5,324 nt of DNA from Desulfobulbaceae bacterium (lineage in GTDB: Bacteria; Desulfobacterota; Desulfobulbia; Desulfobulbales; Desulfobulbaceae), in contig SKJK01000333.1 in the NCBI GenBank assembly GCA_007121995.1, positions 1 through 5,324 on the forward strand, given 5' to 3'. The notes beneath the pieces are model-generated. The model ran no database searches. It was not told the origin of the DNA and was given only the letters and a program-made list of their open reading frames with translations. Shown piece by piece: positions 1 to 3,369 of the stretch. Numbering within the stretch: position 1 is the first letter of the stretch; the number at the start of each line of letters is the position of its first letter. The position numbers were made by a program, and so were the translations under genes.

Positions 1-627
1 CCTGCTTCGACCCCACTACTGCTGGAACTCCTGGCCCGGCACTCCTTGCCGGCCACCTTCTTTGTCACCGGCCGCAATGCCGCTGCCCATCCGGAACTGA
101 TCCAGGCCATAGTCGCCCATCAGCAGACCATCGGTAACCATTCCTTCCGCCACGACAACCTGCTCATGCTCCGTACGACCCGAACCCTGCACAAAGATAT
201 CCGGACCACCCAGGACATTCTGGCTACCATGGGCATTCGACCGTTACTGTTCCGGCCGCCGGTGGGCATAACCAATCCACGCCTCGGACCGGTTCTCGCC
301 CGGCTGGGATTACAGGCCGTCACCTTCAGCTGCCGGATCAATGACCGCGGCAACCGCAATATCGAGCACCTGGCGGCCAGGGTGCTGCGGCATCTGCGGC
401 CTGGGCAGATCCTGCTTCTCCACGACAACCCACCCCGGAATAAACACCATAGCGACCTTTGGCTGCGAGAACTCGATTCGCTTTTTTCTTGCCTGCGGCG
501 TACCCATCGAGTCCTGCCGCTGGCCGATCTCATCAATACTCCTGTTATGGTACCGGTAGACAACCAACCGGTCCCTGCCCCGCATCCGCGGAGTACACTT
601 GCACCCTTTTCCACCCAACCGCATTGA
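1..627 (+). CDS. Polysaccharide deacetylase, NodB domain (5' partial)
   Basis: The frame is open from the first base to TGA at 625-627, giving 208 visible residues. NodB-family (carbohydrate esterase 4) enzymes remove N- or O-acetyl groups from peptidoglycan, chitin-like or exopolysaccharide chains, using a metal held by one Asp and two His. Seen here: the strand following the missing first motif (LPATFFVTGRN, visible residues 16-26), the metal-binding H-S-F-R-H motif (His47 and His51), the R-P-P-V-G motif (85-89) and the catalytic-base motif L-L-L-H-D (His141). The first motif, usually TFDDGP, must lie just left of the window, so the start and any signal peptide cannot be seen. The usual tryptophan motif is replaced by FSCRINDRGN (about 109-118), a divergent form. 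The last 40 residues are Pro-rich and outside the fold. It is followed closely by the ATPase/SPOR gene. The family is clear; the substrate is unknown. Confidence 0.9.
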   Translation, partial: PASTPLLLELLARHSLPATFFVTGRNAAAHPELIQAIVAHQQTIGNHSFRHDNLLMLRTTRTLHKDIRTTQDILATMGIRPLLFRPPVGITNPRLGPVLARLGLQAVTFSCRINDRGNRNIEHLAARVLRHLRPGQILLLHDNPPRNKHHSDLWLRELDSLFSCLRRTHRVLPLADLINTPVMVPVDNQPVPAPHPRSTLAPFSTQPH

Positions 628-631
628 GGAG
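627..631 (+). promoter_or_regulatory. Ribosome binding site overlapping the upstream stop codon
   Basis: AGGAG at 627-631 shares its first base with the TGA (625-627) that ends the deacetylase gene. It sits 12 bases before ATG 644, slightly long but usable. The overlap suggests that ribosomes finishing the deacetylase re-initiate on the ATPase gene. It also decides the start: an upstream in-frame TTG at 599 has no such site and would lie inside the previous gene. Confidence 0.65.
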
Positions 632-643
632 AACCCTGTTCCC

Positions 644-2101
644 ATGTATCGCCACTATTTTCATCTGGATCAACCACCTTTCCGACAGGAACCGGATCCG
701 CAGTTCCTGTTTCAGCACCCCGAGTGGGAAACCCTGTCCCAGTCATTACTTGCTGCTATCCACCAAGGCCCGCCCCTGGTCAAACTCATCGGTGCGCAAG
801 GGGTGGGCAAGACCTTTTTCTGCCGGTTCATCTCTGATCAGTTGCCGCGCACCCATGAAGTTATTCATATCGACAATCCTGTGGGTGCTTTTGATGATCT
901 CGTCCGCATTATCTGTCTCGGCCTGGGCACCAACCTGGCGGACAAAAAAGAGCCGATCGACCCGGTGGAAGAGTTGTTTCACCTGCTTAAGACCAGCAAA
1001 AACCGGGGCAGCAAGACCGTCCTGATCATTGACGAGGCAGAAAAAACCTTTCTGGCCACTCTGGAACGGTTGATTCGTTTCAGCTGTGAAAACGAGCAGG
1101 ATCTTGCCCTGACCCTTCTCCTCAGCGGCCGACCGGAACTGCAGGCCAACCTGAAGCAGCTCTCTGTTTTCTACAGTAAAGTCGACACCGGCCCGGAGTA
1201 TACCCTGGCCCCTTTATCTGAAGAGCAGACCAGCCAATATCTCAGGTTTCGGATCAATACCGCAGGCCCTGATCGCGAGACATCAGAGGACCTCTTCACC
1301 GAGGCTGCTGTGGCCAAAATCTTTCAACTGTCTCAAGGAAACTTAGGTAAAATCAACAACCTGGCAGAAAAAGCTCTGCAAACGGCCTACTCGCAACAAG
1401 CAAACCATGTGCAGGCAAGCCATGTTCTCTACCCGTCTGTCCACCGTAGCAGGAAGAGACGCTTTTGGTCGGTGATCGGACAATTGGCCCCTCGCTCTAA
1501 AAATGTCGCCTTCGCAGGTGCCGGTCTTGTCCTGCTGGTAGTGCTGATCAGCCTGTTGACCGGGAGCGGCACCGACGAAAAGACCTCATCCGAAACCGTC
1601 AACAACCAAGAGACCACGGTCGCTCCCATAACAGCCACCCGACAGGTGGAACAAGACCGCGATACACCGGCAGAGGATCGCGACCTCAGTGAGCAGCCCC
1701 CCCCCGATGCCGAGATCGCGACAACAGAAGAACCGTCGGAAATCGCTGACACAATCCCCAGAGACGGCTCAGTAATCTTTCAGGAACGTCTACGGGCCAG
1801 TGCCGGCTGGGTGGCCGGGGCGTACCGAGGTGAGCATACAATTTACGTCCGGCGCGTGAACTCGGACCAAGCCGAAGCTGAAATCGCTGCTCTTTTGGTG
1901 GAAGATGCCTATTATCAGGCCAGGGATCAGTTGTATCTGTTACGCCACAATACCGTACCACCCAGTATTCATGTTTTTTACGGAAGGTACACCACCATGG
2001 ATGCGGCCAGGGAAGCGCGCAACAGCCTGCCCGCCCCCCTGCGAAAAGAGCACCCTCATCCGCTCGCCATCAGCGAGGCCCTCAATTTGCCGCAGAATTA
2101 A
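644..2101 (+). CDS. ExeA/GspA-like AAA ATPase with transmembrane segment and DamX-like SPOR domain
   Basis: A 485-residue protein starting at ATG 644. The N-terminus (MYRHYFHLDQPPFRQEPDPQ) is the typical opening of the ExeA/GspA ATPase family. The ATPase core shows Walker A GAQGVGKT (residues 50-57), Walker B VLIIDE (126-131), a LLLSGRPEL sensor segment (158-166; GQPEL in many relatives) and a LAPLSEEQTSQYLRFRI stretch (188-204). A basic patch (SRKRR, 269-273) precedes one hydrophobic helix (about 288-306), predicting ATPase inside and C-terminus in the periplasm. A Pro/Glu/Thr-rich linker (about 307-378) leads to a C-terminal domain (about 385-478) whose Y-L-L-R, V-F-Y-G-R-Y and LPAPLRKEHPH features resemble the SPOR domain of DamX, which binds denuded glycan strands at division septa. 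ExeA proteins usually carry a different peptidoglycan-binding domain. Likely role: ATP-dependent assembly or remodelling at the cell wall. Whether this serves division or secretion is open. A C9 run interrupts the linker coding sequence. Confidence 0.9.
   Translation: MYRHYFHLDQPPFRQEPDPQFLFQHPEWETLSQSLLAAIHQGPPLVKLIGAQGVGKTFFCRFISDQLPRTHEVIHIDNPVGAFDDLVRIICLGLGTNLADKKEPIDPVEELFHLLKTSKNRGSKTVLIIDEAEKTFLATLERLIRFSCENEQDLALTLLLSGRPELQANLKQLSVFYSKVDTGPEYTLAPLSEEQTSQYLRFRINTAGPDRETSEDLFTEAAVAKIFQLSQGNLGKINNLAEKALQTAYSQQANHVQASHVLYPSVHRSRKRRFWSVIGQLAPRSKNVAFAGAGLVLLVVLISLLTGSGTDEKTSSETVNNQETTVAPITATRQVEQDRDTPAEDRDLSEQPPPDAEIATTEEPSEIADTIPRDGSVIFQERLRASAGWVAGAYRGEHTIYVRRVNSDQAEAEIAALLVEDAYYQARDQLYLLRHNTVPPSIHVFYGRYTTMDAAREARNSLPAPLRKEHPHPLAISEALNLPQN
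1697..1705 (+). repeat. C9 homopolymer in the linker of the ATPase/SPOR gene
   Basis: Nine consecutive C bases encode Pro352-Pro354 between the membrane helix and the SPOR domain. Reading on by hand, loss of one C puts a TAA in frame at 1773-1775, and gain of one C puts a TGA in frame at 1747-1749. Both fall before the SPOR-coding part (from about 1796). Runs of this length are known slippage sites in bacteria; whether this one varies is inference. Confidence 0.9.
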
Positions 2102-2196
2102 TGGCAATACTTTGCTCTGTCCCGGCATCAGGAATGCGTCTCCAGCTTTTCGTGACAGGTGCATGCGACCATACTACAGACCAGCTGCACCGGACC

Positions 2197-2213
2197 AGCG
2201 CTCAGAGCGCTCT
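2197..2213. repeat. AGCGCT repeat pair with a 10-base palindrome
   Basis: AGCGCT occurs twice (2197-2202 and 2206-2211) separated by CAG. Each copy is its own reverse complement, and the second is centred in the perfect palindrome AGAGCGCTCT (2204-2213). It could be a protein-binding site or part of a folded transcript. It is short enough to be chance. Confidence 0.4.
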
Positions 2214-2216
2214 CCT

Positions 2217-2252
2217 CGGATGGCATCAACGCGTCGGCGCCACTGCCATCCG
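2217..2252. repeat. Inverted repeat, 9-base perfect stem
   Basis: CGGATGGCA (2217-2225) and TGCCATCCG (2244-2252) are exact reverse complements around an 18-base loop. Inside the loop, GCG (2231-2233) can pair with CGC (2238-2240), lengthening the structure. No T run follows, so it does not look like an intrinsic terminator. Confidence 0.55.
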
Positions 2253-2274
2253 TACCATGCAGAGGCCGAGGTTA

Positions 2275-2335
2275 GTGGGAGTTCCAGGTTGTGTTTAGAG
2301 CCTTTTTGGTGCATAGTGAGAGCAGGAACTCCCAC
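2275..2335. repeat. Inverted repeat, 11-base perfect stem with 39-base loop
   Basis: GTGGGAGTTCC (2275-2285) and GGAACTCCCAC (2325-2335) are exact reverse complements separated by 39 bases. This is the longest perfect inverted repeat I found in the intergenic region. The loop contains a T5 run (2303-2307), and no T run follows the right arm. It could be the core of a structured RNA, a leader element, or the ends of a small remnant element. Confidence 0.6.
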
Positions 2336-2432
2336 GGCAAAGCGAAGGCAAGGTATTGCTCCATTGGCGTGGAAAACGAGGCCTGCATTTTCGGGAAGAA
2401 CTGGTTTCCGCACACAGTATTTTCATCACCCC

Positions 2433-2451
2433 GCATCCGCCCTGTGGATGC
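2433..2451 (+). promoter_or_regulatory. Leader hairpin just before the ribosome binding site of the thiamine-binding gene
   Basis: GCATCC (2433-2438) pairs with GGATGC (2446-2451) around a 7-base loop, ending two bases before the purine-rich site GAGAGAG (2454-2460) and 15 bases before ATG 2467. If transcribed, it would stand immediately upstream of the ribosome binding site. There is no T run and no match to a TPP riboswitch core. A regulatory role is a guess. Confidence 0.3.
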
Positions 2452-2466
2452 TCGAGAGAGAACAGT

Positions 2467-2766
2467 ATGAACGTTATTATGGATCTCTGTATTGTCCCTC
2501 TGGGCGTCGGTGTTTCGGTGTCCACCTATGTAGCCGAATGCCATCGGGTTCTTCAGGCAGCCGGCCTGAAGACGCAACTACATGCCTATGGCACCAACAT
2601 CGAAGGTGATTGGGACGCGGTCATGGCTGCGGTCAAGCAGTGCCATGAACGTGTGCACGCAATGGGCGCACCGCGGGTCACCACCACCATCAAACTTGGC
2701 ACCCGCATCGATCGCAGCCAGTCAATGGCCGACAAAGTGCAAAGTGTCCACGATCAATTAACCTGA
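2467..2766 (+). CDS. MTH1187 family thiamine-binding protein (DUF77, YqgV-like)
   Basis: A 99-residue cytoplasmic protein, the normal length for this family. The whole chain matches the family pattern: MDLCIVPLGVGVSVSTYVAE (residues 5-24), then Gly33-Leu with LHAYGTNIEGDWD (38-50), MGAPRVTTTIKLGTRIDR (66-83) and a closing helix. Structures from the family show small ferredoxin-like folds assembling as tetramers, and several bind thiamine at subunit interfaces; transport or scavenging of thiamine precursors is the usual suggestion. ATG 2467 has GAGAGAG six bases upstream. A second in-frame ATG at 2479 would remove four residues of the first strand and is less likely. No thiamine synthesis or transport gene is in view, so the local context does not sharpen the function. 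It converges on the small membrane-protein gene with a 12-base gap. Confidence 0.93.
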   Translation: MNVIMDLCIVPLGVGVSVSTYVAECHRVLQAAGLKTQLHAYGTNIEGDWDAVMAAVKQCHERVHAMGAPRVTTTIKLGTRIDRSQSMADKVQSVHDQLT

Positions 2767-2784
2767 ACGAGGTATCCCTCAGGT
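2761..2784. terminator. Inverted repeat spanning both convergent stop codons (weak terminator candidate)
   Basis: ACCTGA (2761-2766) and TCAGGT (2779-2784) are exact reverse complements around a 12-base loop. The plus-strand TGA (2764-2766) and the minus-strand stop (2779-2781) sit symmetrically in the two arms. GAGG/CCTC (2769-2772 with 2777-2780) offers an alternative pairing. Only six pairs and no T tract on either side make it poor as an intrinsic terminator, though a bidirectional role fits its place. Confidence 0.3.
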
Positions 2785-3141
2785 CATCTTGGCAACATGT
2801 CTGAAAAGGAAAAAGACGACCACTACGGGAAGAAGCATCCCCTCGATATTCCATATCCCGAAGTTATAAAGGACCAGTTGATTGAGGACCATGAAGGTGG
2901 TGTAGGTGTACACGGCCCATTTGCGCATCTGCCAGAGGCCAATCATGCAGACTACTTGGAGCACCACGGAAAAAAACAGGTATGGCAGGTACCAGGTGCC
3001 GATGCTCGGCCCGACCGGTGAAAAAAACATCGGGATGCTGAGCAGGGCGCCGATAAACCCCACCACGCAGATTATCGTAATAGCCGGCGGCCTTTTGCTT
3101 CCCTCTTGAACATCTGCGCTCGGTTCCGTCATCTGCGTCAC
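2779..3141 (-). CDS. Small four-helix membrane protein of unknown function
   Basis: A 120-residue protein read from GTG at 3141 to TGA at 2781-2779. The GTG start is chosen because AAGGGAG lies six bases upstream; ATG 3132 (three codons in) is too far from that site at 15 bases, and ATG 3171 would put the site inside the gene. A short polar N-terminus (1-18, ending KRPP) is followed by hydrophobic segments at about 19-40, 48-70, 75-92 and 100-114. The loop after helix two holds LWQMRKWAVY (69-78), a Trp/basic turn seen in many small, uncharacterised inner-membrane proteins. No catalytic motif is visible. The kinase gene lies 228 bases upstream on the same strand. I do not recognise a named family. 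Confidence 0.8.
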   Translation of the reverse strand: MTQMTEPSADVQEGSKRPPAITIICVVGFIGALLSIPMFFSPVGPSIGTWYLPYLFFSVVLQVVCMIGLWQMRKWAVYTYTTFMVLNQLVLYNFGIWNIEGMLLPVVVVFFLFRHVAKMT

Positions 3142-3147
3142 TTCGTA

Positions 3148-3154
3148 CTCCCTT
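3148..3154 (-). promoter_or_regulatory. Strong ribosome binding site selecting a GTG start
   Basis: On the minus strand AAGGGAG ends six bases before GTG 3141-3139, ideal spacing. No equally good site precedes the nearby in-frame ATG codons at 3171 and 3132. Confidence 0.65.
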
Positions 3155-3212
3155 GAGTTGTTGTGTCTCATTGCGACCATGAAAAATCGGGATTGCCTTC
3201 GTTCTGGACCGC

Positions 3213-3226
3213 ACGTGACATCACGT
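3213..3226. promoter_or_regulatory. Operator-like palindrome ACGTGA-CA-TCACGT
   Basis: Two perfect six-base arms (3213-3218 and 3221-3226) are separated by two bases, about 70 bases upstream of the GTG start of the small membrane protein. On the minus strand it lies just downstream of a weak promoter-like pair, TCGGGA (3258-3253) and TATGGT (3236-3231) with a 16-base spacer, so a protein bound here would cover the presumed transcription start. The binding protein is unknown; it does not match the TGTGA-N6-TCACA spacing of CRP-type sites. Confidence 0.4.
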
Positions 3227-3230
3227 AGAT

Positions 3231-3258
3231 ACCATATTCTTTTTCTGTTCGATCCCGA
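3231..3258 (-). promoter_or_regulatory. Weak candidate promoter for the small membrane protein
   Basis: On the minus strand, TATGGT (3236-3231) matches four of six bases of the -10 consensus. TCGGGA (3258-3253) matches three of six of the -35 consensus, with a 16-base spacer. It is the best pair I found in the 228-base gap but is weak; read-through from the kinase gene is an alternative. Confidence 0.2.
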
Positions 3259-3369
3259 CCCTGCTTGTGATTCCTTCAAAGAGGGTTTTCCAGCGGAGTT
3301 TGGGAGCCCCACCTTGAAAAGGCAACAAAGCCTGCCAACAAGCAGCCCAGTCCCGCACGGACGTTATCA

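Larger units (their letters stand above)
2102..2466. other. Intergenic region without a credible gene, rich in short inverted repeats
   Basis: This stretch of 365 bases lies between the ATPase/SPOR stop and the thiamine-binding gene. Open frames on both strands (for example plus 2101-2298 and minus 2413-2174) give Arg-, Ser- or Trp-rich translations with no family resemblance and no good ribosome binding site. It contains hairpin-capable repeats at 2197-2213, 2217-2252, 2275-2335 and 2433-2451. I looked for TPP and cobalamin riboswitch core motifs and did not find them. It must hold the promoter of the downstream gene if that gene is not read through from upstream, but no convincing -35/-10 pair stands out. 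It could be a structured leader, a small RNA gene or a decayed element. Confidence 0.6.

Noticed and set aside
599..643. TTG at 599 as start of the ATPase/SPOR protein
   Set aside because: It would lie inside the deacetylase gene without a ribosome binding site, and the ExeA family begins at the MYRHYF sequence of ATG 644.
120..746. 208-residue minus-strand open frame opposite the deacetylase
   Set aside because: Arg/Ser-rich shadow of a gene with clear NodB motifs on the other strand.
2101..2298. 65-residue open frame whose ATG overlaps the TAA of the ATPase/SPOR gene
   Set aside because: The overlap looks like coupling, but there is no ribosome binding site, the translation resembles no family, and the region is full of inverted repeats.
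2102..2466. TPP or cobalamin riboswitch before the thiamine-binding gene
   Set aside because: Neither the CTGAGA/ACCTGAT-type TPP core nor the cobalamin box was found; a short CCACTG match is not enough.
1905..2609. 234-residue plus-strand open frame bridging the ATPase and thiamine-binding genes
   Set aside because: It overlaps two well-supported genes in another frame and its product is Arg/Cys/Pro-rich with no recognisable domain.
3321..3337. Sigma-54-like promoter on the minus strand (TGGCA ... TTGCC) between the kinase and the membrane-protein gene
   Set aside because: The GG and GC elements are one base too far apart (11 instead of 10 bases between them), and the C after TGGCA is missing.
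3315..3337. Intrinsic terminator after the kinase gene (GGCA...TGCC followed by TTTT on the minus strand)
   Set aside because: The stem has only four pairs with an 8-base loop, too weak to call.
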